64,000 nt of DNA from Gentiana macrophylla. Taxonomy: Eukaryota > Streptophyta > Magnoliopsida > Gentianales > Gentianaceae. Location of the stretch: contig CM047808.1 in assembly GCA_026214975.1 (NCBI GenBank), positions 2,470,073-2,534,072 of the forward strand, written 5' to 3'. The notes under the pieces were generated by a model, which worked only from the letters and a program-made list of their open reading frames with translations, did not search any database and had not been told where the DNA came from. The translations under genes were made by a program, and so were the position numbers. Below are positions 10,990 to 22,044 of this stretch, one piece after another (the stretch's first letter is position 1; every line of letters starts with the position of its first letter).

Positions 10990-11427
10990 TATCAAACACT
11001 TTTATATTAATCATTACTTAATACATTTAAAATAAATACTTTATTGTGCTAACAAACCGAACCAATTAAATGAGTTAAACTTTTATTTATTGAAGCCTTT
11101 GGATCCTTCCACTCAACTGCATGAAAACAATGTTTATGGTGTCATTTCCACAAACTACAAGGCTTTTTTTCCCGACTAATTTGAGGGTGATCAAGTGTAA
11201 AATTTGCACCACCATGTCATTAATTTTAAAGAAAATTATTGATGGTTTTTTTTTTTTCTATATGTAGGAATCCATTTCATAACTCATGATTTCTATTATT
11301 GTGGTGCTCAAATAGGATTTGCACCATATGACCAAACTAAAATTTGTGTTTCTTCCATCCCCTCCTCCCCTCCCCTATTATATATAAAAAAATATAGGTT
11401 TACGTGAATGTACATCAAAGATATATA
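10990..11427. other. AT-rich spacer
   Basis: No gene or recognised repeat. It contains a T-run near 11247. Confidence 0.5.
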
Positions 11428-11626
11428 CTCCCCCTTGTTATTTAACATCATTTACGTATTTTTCTATATCTATTTTTACTTATTAAGGATTGAGAGATAG
11501 AAAACAAAATTGATTAATTATATTCATGAGATGTTATTATCATTCTGATGATAAGTTAAAGCATTAATTATTCTCTTTAATGTGTGTGTTTTTTCCGTCT
11601 GCGACAATTAAATAGCAATGAGGGAG
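11428..11626. mobile_element. Stowaway-like MITE 1
   Basis: The ends CTCCCCCTTGTTATTTAA and, reverse-complemented, CTCCCTCATTGCTATTTAA are flanked by TA (11426-11427 and 11627-11628). TA duplications and CTCCCTC-type ends are the Stowaway/Mariner signature. Length 199 bp, no ORF. Confidence 0.8.
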
Positions 11627-11757
11627 TAATAATCAATCATCGGACGAATTGTTTATGTCTTATTGAGTTTTTATAATATTTTTTATATGGGATGTCTGCC
11701 AAGATCATTTTATGTTTATATCCATCTATTTTGTAATGAAGTGCCACTTTGACGAAT

Positions 11758-11759
<2 letters not shown>

Positions 11760-11811
<52 letters not shown>
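11760..11811. repeat. AT microsatellite
   Basis: About 25 AT dinucleotides, directly against MITE 2. Confidence 0.95.
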
Positions 11812-11812
<1 letters not shown>

Positions 11813-12056
11813 TCTCCCTCCGCTCCTAATGTCGATTTGAAAAAAACACAGATTTAGAAAATGAATATTAAAAAAATCTTGGAATCAGTAGTGATGAATG
11901 AATATGAAAGATTGATTGGTTGAATGCGCAGAAAGTTGAAAAGTAGTATTGAAAAGCGAAAAGAGTATTAAAATATATATTGAAAATGTAACTACGATAT
12001 ATAAAACGGAAATTTTGATTTTGACAACTACGACATATAATTAGGAATGGAGGGAG
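11812..12056. mobile_element. Stowaway-like MITE 2
   Basis: The left end CTCTCCCTCCGCTCCTAAT and the right end read in reverse, CTCCCTCCATTCCTAAT, are flanked by TA (11810-11811, within the AT tract, and 12057-12058). Length 245 bp. Confidence 0.85.
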
Positions 12057-12146
12057 TATCAATTTTTTTTTAAGAATACTAAACTTGATTTATATCATTC
12101 ACAGAGTTCAAAGGACGGAATATTGAGACTGTTGGGGGTTGAAAAC

Positions 12147-13078
12147 TGTTATAACATGACCGTCAGGGATCACAACGGATTGCAATAATCAAGAATTATA
12201 AACGATAATGCATAAATCACACAAGAAACAATAACACGGGATTTAACGTGGTTTTTGGCAATGTGCCGACTAGTCCACGGGCAGAAACGAGGAGAGTCAT
12301 CTCAGCGTTTCCTGCATCCACTGCCTTAGCCAATGGAGCCTAGAGCCCTAGTTTCTTCAACAGAGCACGCATCTTGATTTGCCACAGATTGAAATTGTTC
12401 CTTCCTGTGAATTTACCAATCTCTACATCCAACCCAGACATCTTGATCTCGCCAAAGAACATAACTTTTATCACAAAAACCTAGCATTGGTGAAGGTCTT
12501 GGTGAAGATAAAATTTTGTTCAAACAGATCCCAAACAGAACCTCGGATTCCCTGATGATAACCTCGACGCTCCGATACCAATTTGTTATAACAGGACCGT
12601 CAGGGATCAAAACGGATTGCAATAATCACGAATAAACGAGAATGCATAAATCACACAAGAAACAATAACACGGGATTTAACGTGGCTTCCGGCAATGTGC
12701 CGACTAGTCCACGGGCAGAACGAGGAGATTATATTATCACTGGAGATTTTACAGACTCTGCAATTGCTTGCGCAATTACTTCTGCTACTTCTGCTAACTG
12801 CAAATATTCTAGGTTACAACAGATGGGTATTTATAGTCACAAAAAACCTTGGACCTAGCCTCCATAACTAAATACTAGCTGATTGACTAAAATACCCCAA
12901 ATGTGAACTCTGTTGAATCCACCAGATATAACCTGTTGATATTTGCCCTCCTGACCTTGTCCCTGCTGACATAGCACCTGCTGGCATTGCCCCTACTAAC
13001 ATTGCCCTGCTGGCATACCCCTGCTGACTTTGCTCAGCTGACTTGCTCTGCTGAAAGGTCCAGTCACTTTTTCTAACA
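12147..13078 (-). mobile_element. Deleted copia derivative (TRIM-like), 932 bp
   Basis: Flanked by the 5-bp target duplication AAAAC (12142-12146 and 13079-13083). On the minus strand it has a full 5' LTR (13078 to 12584), a primer-binding site TTGGTATCGGAGC (12581-12569), about 270 bp of internal sequence and only the last 149 bp or so of the 3' LTR (12295-12147). The two LTR copies match from TGTTATAACA through CACGGGCAGAA. No coding region remains. TATA (minus) is CTATAAATA near 12827-12835. Confidence 0.85.
12940..13055. repeat. Degenerate 15-bp minisatellite in the LTR
   Basis: Imperfect tandem units of the type CCTGCTGACATTGCC repeat about seven times in the upstream part of the 12584-13078 LTR. 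Confidence 0.7.
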
Positions 13079-13097
13079 AAAACCATTTTTTTGATTA

Positions 13098-13359
13098 CTC
13101 CTCTGTTCCAATTTATCTGAGGCAATTGCTAAAATAATTTGTTTCATTTTATCTGAGACAGTTACATTTTCAATGTCATTTGTGGTATTTTTCCGTGCTT
13201 ACCCTTATTTAATTATTGCAATAGGGTAGATAAAAAATAATGTCACATTAATTATATCAAATGATTTGTTGTTCATTTCATTTAAAAGTCAATGCATTTA
13301 TCCATTTTATTAATATGCGTGATTTTAACAACTGACTCAGATAATTTGAAACAGAATAG
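13098..13359. mobile_element. Stowaway-like MITE 3
   Basis: Terminal inverted repeats of about 40 bp: CTCCTCTGTTCCAATTTATC on the left and CTATTCTGTTTCAAATTATC on the reverse of the right end. TA flanks lie at 13096-13097 and 13360-13361. Length 262 bp, no ORF. Confidence 0.85.
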
Positions 13360-13361
13360 TA

Positions 13362-15378
13362 ATAATGATAAAAATAGCTAGTGGTAGTTGGACTTTGGAA
13401 GGTTTTTAGGTGGTGTCCCACATCATGTGGAAACACATGTGATATCACATAGACCATCTGTTTTTAAATTGGATTCAAAGTGTATGCTTTAGATTATTTC
13501 TTCCGTCAGTTTAGACACAAAATTCTTCATTTTGCAAATAAATGTTGGGATTAAACAAATGGAAAAGAAGCTTACACAGCTTTATTGGGACAAGTAAATA
13601 TATAAACAAGTGGAAAATGGGAAATTAAAGTTTAGGCACTATGCTCTCTGCTTTTGTGTAAATGTATTTAAGTTGAGAAATTTAGTATATTGCATTTTTG
13701 TTTTCATTTTTTACCGTTTAAATTTGTTTAGTTCTTGGACTTGTTGGTTTTCTGAGTGAAAATTAGTCAAAAAAAAAAACTATTGAATACTTTTTTATGA
13801 CTGATATTAAGTATAAAAAACGCTTAATATCTTACTCGAAATTGGTCAAAATAATTATCATATTCCGACTTAAATTGAGAGTTGTTGTTTGGATATATTT
13901 GGATACCAAAAAAAAAAAATCCAGTGAGGGCTATTGCTCTGCCTTTGACTACAGCCCATTATGACCTCTACACTAGTTGCAGATCCAGAAAACGAGTCAT
14001 ACGCACACAATACAAATTTAAAGAAGTCGCGGGATGCACAATGTGTCTTATTTAACAACTAAACAACGTCATTTAACTATAATCTTTTTCATCTAAAAAT
14101 CCGCCAGAGCACTTAGGTTATACGTCCGCCACCACTTCACACCCTGCCACCATCTACCCCACTACTATCATCCACCACAATCACCATTCCACTACCGCTA
14201 ACTACCACCATCCACTACACATCGGCATCATCCATTGTATTGCATGCTGAACACTAGAAAAAAAATCATGTCATTCAATATCATTCTGTTCAATCAAAAC
14301 CATTTCATTTCATTCAATTCTTGTATTTCAAACATGTCATTACATTAAACAATTCAACTAAATCTACGGTTTATGATTATATTAGAGAAAAAGAAAACGT
14401 GGAGCCCCAACCCAAAGGACCCTCTTTTACCCCGCCCGTAGTGTTTTGAGGAAGATGTAAATCTATGGTTATGCTTCAATGGTCCAGTTTACAAAAAGTT
14501 GTATGGATACCTTTATAAGAATTTGATACATGGTATTACACTCCCACACCTCAGCTCAAAGACAAAACTGTCACTCATGATCAATTGCTCTCAAGCTGCC
14601 AAATTCTAAAGAAGGTAAAACATTATCATAATTCAAATCTAAATGATCAACTTTTTGTCATTATATAATGGGAAAAATTAAAACTGAGGAAGGTAAATTA
14701 ATTGGAGGGATCGACCTTCTAATTAAGTTCTAACTACCATCTACTAATCTCCATCCCATTAGGTGAGACACAATAATTAGTAGTTGCTCCTAACATAGAT
14801 TTTTACCAGCCAAAATCAAAGCAAAGAAAAAAGATTTATATATCTTTCTTTCTCTTTCTTCCATGGAATCACAATTCTCCGATCCATGAAACATGGATGT
14901 AGACTAGGGGTGTATATATGAGCCAAGTCGTTTATAAAATACTTGATCAATTAGGATTTAACCAAACTCGAGCCAAACATAAACAATTATTTAAAGTTAA
15001 CAAACCAAATTCAAACACTTTAAAACTTGATTCGAATTGTTAATGAGCTTTATTAAACAATGATATCTACCTATCGTATAAGAAGAGAGGAGTTTAACCT
15101 CCTTTTGACACTTGTCCCGGGTCAAGAAAATTACATCATTTTTTTAGCCCACCATTTCAGCCCGCAATGCTTTCTTTGTTCGATCGCCCATGTGATAGCC
15201 ATATGTCATGAGTTAAAGATAACATTTTTATGTTATTTAATATTAAAAGACATGATTTAACATAGAGTTTTTGCTCAGTAACTTCATAGCATGAGCAACA
15301 ATCATTATGCATTGATTTGCGTATTCAGGGTTTAACCTAACGTTTCTTCAATTTGCTTTAAAGTTATGGTGTAGTGCT
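13362..15378. other. Intergenic spacer
   Basis: No convincing gene. A CCA-rich low-complexity stretch lies at 14125-14240. From 14905 to 15060 there is an old dispersed repeat opening AGGGGTGTATATATGAGCC with AACTCGAGCC words, like the repeat that starts at the right edge of the window. The ORF at 15060-15260 has no recognisable family. Confidence 0.5.
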
Positions 15379-15560
15379 TGAGTATTGTGGTGTGACTATT
15401 CTACCCCTGAGTTAGTTTGTTAGATTTTGTGGGTACTATACTAACCTATCATAGTGTTACATGTATCAAGGTTGTTAAATCTTCTGTATAAGGTTGATAT
15501 TCCATCTATTGTACTGATTATGCTGGAATGAACAAATATTTCCTACTCTGTTAGTTTCTA
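15379..15560 (+). repeat. Copia-B 5' LTR
   Basis: Starts TGAGTATTGTGG and ends GTTAGTTTCTA. Matches the copy at 54334-54514 along its whole length, about 95% by eye. Confidence 0.9.
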
Positions 15561-15562
15561 CC

Positions 15563-15575
15563 TTGGTATCAGAGC
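15563..15575 (+). other. Copia-B primer-binding site
   Basis: TTGGTATCAGAGC, the exact plant copia initiator-Met tRNA primer site, lies two bases inside the LTR. Confidence 0.95.
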
Positions 15576-15579
15576 CACC

Positions 15580-18500
15580 ATGGCCACCGCCGGAACTCCG
15601 ACGAGCTCCGCCGTAACAACAGAAGTTAGTGCTTCAGTCACTGCTCCAGGAACCACTGATACCACCACAGTTAATGCTGCATTGAGTGGTTTCTCAACCT
15701 CTCTTCCCGTAAGTTCGTTGCCACCCTTCACTAGAGGAGCTCTACCCTACTCCCAGTTTCAGGGCCCGTTTTCGTTCCGTCCTCAGGCGTTTGGAGCTAC
15801 ACTTCCTCCACCATACACAGGAGAACCACCAATCTTCGGATCATCACCAAACTTTCAGAGTGTAAGTCCATTCTCAGGCATGGCAAACTCCTCTTATCTT
15901 TGACCAGGTATGAGTCTAGCTCCATTCAGTAATAACATGAGTTAGAGCTTCAATATTAAGCTGGATAGGAACAATTATTTGCTTTGGAGGTATTCTATTC
16001 TACCAGTAATTAAAGGGCATAAACTTGAAGGCCATTTGTTTGGTACAACCCCCAAGCCCGATGAGTTCATCTATCCTCCATCAGGACCTGCTAATACTGT
16101 CACTGCCCTGAGAAATCCAATGTATGAAGAATGGAATATAGTAGATCAGCTCCTTTTGGGTTGGTTATTAGGTTCTATGGCAGAACAAGCCCTACAAGAA
16201 GTAGTAGAATGTGGTACTGCTTCAGAAGTTTGGCACACCCTTGAGTCTCTCTTCAACAGTCAATCTGAGGCAAGAATTTTAGAGTACAAGGATTCTCTTA
16301 CTAAAACACAGAAGGGGTCAAAAACTATGGTTGATTACCTAGCCTAAATGAAGGGATTTGCAGATGGATTGGCTGCAGCTGGATACCCTATATCCAATTC
16401 TGAACTTGTCCTGGCTATCCTTGGTGGTCTCCCTAGAGAGTATGAGTATGTGATTGTCTTGTCAACATCACTTCAAGAATAGGGTCTCTATCTTGGCCTG
16501 AAGTGCAATCACAGATTACAACACATGAAAAATTGCTAAGCAGATTCAATCCTTCCTCTACACTGGATCTTAGTGTAGCCTCAACAAATGATGTTGTTAA
16601 GTCAGACAACACCAGATCAGGACCTTAAGAAAATGGACAAGGACACTACATCGGATAACAAAATGGTCGATATCGTGGTGGAAGAAATAGAGGTAGATGT
16701 GGTAGAGGAAATGGCAATGGCAGAGGTTCAGGGGATCCAAATTACAGGGCACCAACTTGTCAAATCTGCAGCAAAGTTGGGCATATAGCCTCTTCATGTT
16801 ACTTCAGATATGAGGGCACACCTAGCAAGCAACAAGAATACCAACAGCAGAAAAAATTCTCTGCCTACCTTGCATCACCTGACATATCCTTTGATGGTGG
16901 TTGGTATGCTGACAGTGAGGCTTCCAACCACATCACCTCTGATCTTGCCAATCTTCACTTGAAGTCTGAGTATGATGGTAAGGACACTCTTGTTGTTGGT
17001 AGTGGTGAAGACCTTAAAATTGCACACATAGGTCAGTCCACACTTTCCTCTGGCACAACACATCTCAATCTCCACAATGTACTGCATGTTCCTAATATCA
17101 CTAAAAATTTGTTGAGTGTTTCAAAACTCACATCTGACAATTCTGTTGTTGTTGAATTTTCTGCCACTCAATGCTATGTAAAGGACTCAGCAACAAGGAA
17201 GGTGCTTATAGTAGGAACTCTCAAAGATGGTCTCTACAGGATGGTAGCAGTTCAACACCCTTGCTAGTTATGTCTGTACTTTCAATAATAGTTCTGTGAA
17301 ATGCAATGCCAATGTGTGGCCTAGAAAACTTGGTCTTCCCTCTCCTAAAATCCTTGAACTTGTCAGTAAAGTCTGTAATCTGAATTTCAATTCTGAACCT
17401 TCTTTTTGTGAAGCTTGTCAGCTTGGGAAAATGCATGCTTTGCCCTATTCTAATTCTGTTAGTCATGCTTCTAATGTGCTAGATCTTGTTCATATAGATG
17501 TGTGGGGCCCCTCACCCACACAATCTGTCTCAGGGTATTTGTATAATATAATTTTTGTTGATGACCACAAGAGATACACTGGATCTACCCCTTAAAACAA
17601 AAAAGTGATGCTTGTGTTGCCTTTGTTATGTTTAAAAAACTTACTGAAAACCAGTTTAATATTAAAATTAAAGCTGTTCAATCTGATTGGGGAGGTGAGT
17701 ACAAACCTTTTAAGACTTTTGTTGATGATTCTGGCATTGTCCTTAGGTTATCCTGTCCTCATACCTCTCAGCAAAATGGTAGAGCTGAGAGGAAACATAG
17801 GCAAATAGCTGAAGTTGGTCTGGCTATGTTAGCACAAGCTGGCTTACCCCTTAAGTTTTGGTGGGATAGTTTTGAATATGTTGTTGTTTTGATCAATGTT
17901 CTTTCTACACCTGTCTTGAAGTACAAGTCTCCCTTTGAAGTCTTATATCACAAAAAACCAGAATACACTCTCCTTAGAACCTTTGGCTGCACGTGTTTTC
18001 GTTATCTTAGACCATATAACACCCACAAGTTTCAGTATCAAGTGAAAAATATGTATTTCTTGGCCCTAGCCACTTCCACAAAGGATACAAGTGTCTAAGT
18101 GCCACTGGTAGGATTTATGTGTTTAGACATGTTAGATTTAATGAAGAAGAGTTTCCATATAAACGTACTTCTACATCTTTCATCCATGACACCTCAAGTC
18201 ACCCATACACCTGACACCACCACTTGTGTTTTTAGCTCCTTACCTGTCCAAAACTACAATGATGAAGTGAATCATGTTCAACAAAGCCATCTGGAGAGCA
18301 CTCCTACCACACCAAGTGTTGCTGGCTCAAGCTCCCCATCATGTATGCAAAACTCTGCTCCTTGTTCTTTTACACCACATTCTTCTCTCACACACACTGT
18401 TATGCCTAGTGACTCCCCTAGACCAGCATCCCCAGGCTCATCTCCTGGCACCTCATCCACCAGTAGCTCCTCGCCTTCACCACCTAAACACTAAATGCAG

Positions 18501-19659
18501 ACTAGACTCAAGAGTGGTATCACTAAACCCAAAAAAATCTTCACTCTCACAGCTATGTCATCTTCATCGCACACTACTGAACCAACATCAGTGTCTGAAG
18601 CAATAGCTCAGACCCCTTGGAAGATTGCTATGACAGAGGAGTATCAAGCTCTGAAGAGAAACAAAACCTGAGATCTCGTGCCACCTCATCCGAATCAACA
18701 CTTGGTGAGCAATAAATAGGTGTATAAATTAAAGCTCAAACCAGATGGGTCAGTTCTTAAACATAAGACCAGACTTTTGGCCAAGGGGTTCCATCAACAA
18801 GAGGGTGTAGACTACAATAAAACCTTTAGCCCTGTTGCAAAGGCTGCCACTATTAGAGTTATACTTGCTCTTGCTATTGCCAGAAATTGGGACCTAAGGT
18901 AAGTGGATATAAACAATGCCTTCTTAAATGGCAAACTCCAGGAATCTGTGTTCATGCCACAACCAATTGGCATTGTTGACCTTGTTAATCCCCAGGATGT
19001 GTGTAAATTGAACACGGAAATTTATGGTCTCAAACAAGCACCAAGGGCTTGGTTTGATGCCTTAAAAACACAATCGCAGGCTTGATTGGGGTTCAAGCAA
19101 TCTTTTTCGAGATACCTCTTTGTTCATTTACGTAAAATATGGTGTTTGTTTGTCTTTTCTTGTTTATGTGGATGACTTCGATCACAGTAACTCATCCTTG
19201 GGTATAGACAAATTTGTGAAGTTGCTTAATACCAAGTTTCCTTTGAAGGATTTTGGGGCTGCTTTCACTTTCGAGGATGGAGGTGGTTAGACATGAAAAT
19301 GGTCTTTGTCTCATCGAAACAATTTGCGAGAATAGATTTTGTCAAGATAGGATTGTCAAACCTCAAACATGATCCCACACCTATGATAAAGAGGTAAGAC
19401 ATTTGAACCAAATGAAGGCCCATTGATGTCGATCCAACTCTGCATAGGTCGCTTATTGGTGCCTCCAATATCTTGTGTTTACTAGACTGATATTGCTTTC
19501 TCTGTTAACTCTCTAAGTCAGTTCATGCACACTCCTAGAGAGCCCCACTGGCAAGCCTTGAAACATCTGCACAGGTATGTCAAAGGTACCACAGATCATG
19601 GTATACACTTCAAGGCAAACTACAATCTAGAATTGATAGGTTTTTCTGATGCTGACTAG
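15580..19659 (+). pseudogene. Copia-B gag-pol, 5' and central part
   Basis: The ATG at 15580 follows the primer site by four bases. In order: a Ser/Thr/Pro-rich N-terminus; a gag core from about 15960 (RNNYLLWRYSILPVIKGHKL); a CCHC knuckle CQICSKVGHIASSC (about 16764-16805); protease with DSEA at 16911-16922 where the family has DSGA; integrase with VDDHKRYT, QSDWGGEY and GRAERKH (about 17550-17800); and RT from about 18630 with the YVDD motif at about 19164-19175. Stops include 16345, 18669, 18717, 18900 and 19657. Most replace Gln or Trp codons by C-to-T or G-to-A changes. The frame is cut at 19669 by the nested insertion and resumes at 53880. Confidence 0.9.
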
Positions 19660-20226
19660 GGTTGCTGCTAGGGCTGAGCTTGGATTGGTTTGGGTGGGTT
19701 TGGGTTGGTTTTGAAAGACCCGGGTCGGTTTGGGGTGCCATAATTCGTTCCCCAAACCAAACCAAAATGAATTCAACCTCAATGGTTTGGTTCGAATTGG
19801 TTTCGGTTTGGATTGGGTTGGTTTCGGTTTAACAAGCTTAATCTTTAAAAAAAATATTACAAAACCAACCTTTTTTACATAAACTCTAAATAGCTATATC
19901 CAAACTAAAATAAATTACAAACCAAAATGATAAAAAAAAAAAAAAAAAAAAAAAAAAAACTTAAAACAACTAACAAGTAACAACACATTACAAAATATTT
20001 CAGCTACAATCAATCCTCCATAGTTGCATACTTACCTACATGAATTTACTTATTTACATATTTACATCAAAAGAGCAAAAGGCTAAATGTTGACACAACA
20101 AAATAATCAAAACACAATGAGCATCTTCCATCCAAAACAACATAGAAAACCACAACAAAAACAATCATCCAATCAAAGTCCAACATCAGCCAACAAAACC
20201 TACAACCTCCATGGCTCCATGAAAAA

Positions 20227-21931
20227 TGATGGGAGTAATTTACCGTAATTTGGTGTGCAGTTTAACCCCCGGTTATCACTATTCTGGCATGTTTTGGGTA
20301 GAATTAGTCCTAATTAAGAGTAATATCGAGAGTTATACGCACGGGGAGTTAAACTATCACATCGATAGTAAACTCCGCCTTTTTGACGATATTTACTTCT
20401 TTTCCGAGCACTTTTGTCCTGCAGAATTACACGTGGTGTTTATTTGTATATGTTATTTCAGGACTTAAGTGACTCGAGGACCCGGAAGGTGATGTTTTGA
20501 AGTGAGGAACATGTTCGTGGCACGAAAGTAGCATGAAAGTGGAGAAAAATCAAGTTTGGAGTGAAATCAAGGCAAACGGGCGTTTGCTCTACTCAAACGA
20601 GCGTTTGCGGAAGTGGCATTTGATACTGAAAGTTGGCTTAGATGACGAACGAGCGTCCAAATTACCCCCAAACTAGTGTTTGGATGGGTTTAGCTTGAAT
20701 ACTGAGCTCATATTCAGCAAACGGGCGTTCAAGACAATCCAAACGGGCGTTTGCCCTCAAGACATGATCCATGAACTAGCGTTTAGGAGAAGCCAAATGC
20801 TAGTTCACTGAAGAACAAGCCCTAATTAAGAATCAGATTTCCAGGCAAACGGGCGTTTGCCCGCGACAGCAGGAAAATTCAACCCTACACTATAAATACG
20901 CAGCTCATTCAGCACTTTGGAGAGGCTGGTCGACTTATACACTTTTTGGGCGATTTTGGTGCGGTTTTAGTGTTGGTTGATCAAACTTTGATCCGTGGAT
21001 TCCCTAGATAACACCGGTCGATTCGAAACCCTTGTTATAGCTTAGATTTCAATATTACTTCCAAAGATTCAACTTTTAGATTGCGTTTTCACTTCGATAT
21101 TTTGTGGATCAGATTTCAGGCGTTTTTATGGTAATGACTTCTTTTTATTTCATTGTTCTTAGTTTAATTTCAATTCTTAATTCCGTTGTTATCATAATTA
21201 TGAGTAGCTAATTAGTTGTGTAGCCGAATTATGTGAAAGTGAGTGAAAAACCTAAGGAGGATGAGATAGGGAGTTGTGTAGTGCGTAAGATCATGTTTAA
21301 ACGATTAATCTACGTCCTAAAACTTATTATAACAGCTTTAAATTAAATTGATCACCTAGTTCACTGTCACACACATCGAACTTATATATGTATTTTGCGG
21401 TGAGACATGGGAAAAGGGGTTTTGGGATCGTTGCGTAGATTCGGCCTAGTTGTTAGGATCGTTTCCAATACAGAGGTTTGTCATCGTTGTTCGAGCAACT
21501 CTAGACCTTAATCATGTTAGGCTAATCGGTTTTCTAAAGGGAGACTCGGTTAACTTCACATAGGGTGATTAGATTGAGTTGTTAAGTCTAATCACTATAA
21601 TTAGGAGTTGGCACCCGTGGATGTCGTAAAACTATTTTGGATAGGTATGACGGTTAAGACACGCTCCCTGTTAAGTCCTTCCTAAGGGGTAAAAGTAACC
21701 CGTGGGATCATAGTTCGGCTATACCCGTTAATCCCTAGTCAAACACCGTTCATATAATTGTTTATTTCTGCACTAGTATAAGATATTTGCACATTTGATT
21801 GTCCTGAACCAAGTTACACGTCGGCTTTGGTACTTAGACTTACTCATCGTGGATTTGACCTTGTGACCACTATACTCCCGTTGGCCCGATACTCTGTCGG
21901 TGAAAGTTAGCGGTTAAGTATTTTCCTAACA
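20227..21931 (+). repeat. G1 5' LTR
   Basis: 1705 bp, starting TGATGGGAG and ending CCTAACA. Its last part (from about 21150) matches 52836-53616. It carries six ACGRGCGT dyads at 20572-20860 and a TATA box CTATAAATA at 20890-20898. Confidence 0.9.
20572..20860. promoter_or_regulatory. G1 LTR dyad-motif cluster upstream of TATA
   Basis: Six sites of the form ACG-RG-CGT lie at 20572-20587, 20594-20607, 20649-20656, 20721-20728, 20740-20753 and 20845-20860. The best, GCAAACG-GG-CGTTTGC, has 7-bp perfect arms around a 2-bp spacer. The position, 30 to 320 bp upstream of the TATA box, suggests a transcription-factor array. The binding protein is unknown. Confidence 0.7.
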
Positions 21932-21938
21932 AGAATTT

Positions 21939-21956
21939 TGGCGCCGTTACCGGGGA
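21939..21956 (+). other. G1 primer-binding site
   Basis: TGGCGCCGTTACCGGGGA, seven bases inside the LTR. It differs at one base from the perfect tRNA-Asp-type site seen at 31339. Confidence 0.9.
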
Positions 21957-22044
21957 GTAACGTCTAATATCTTTTAAGTTGACCGAAAGCTTTGGCTTAG
22001 GTCATTTTTATTTCGTTTTCTTGTTGTTTCCTATTTTACAGTGC

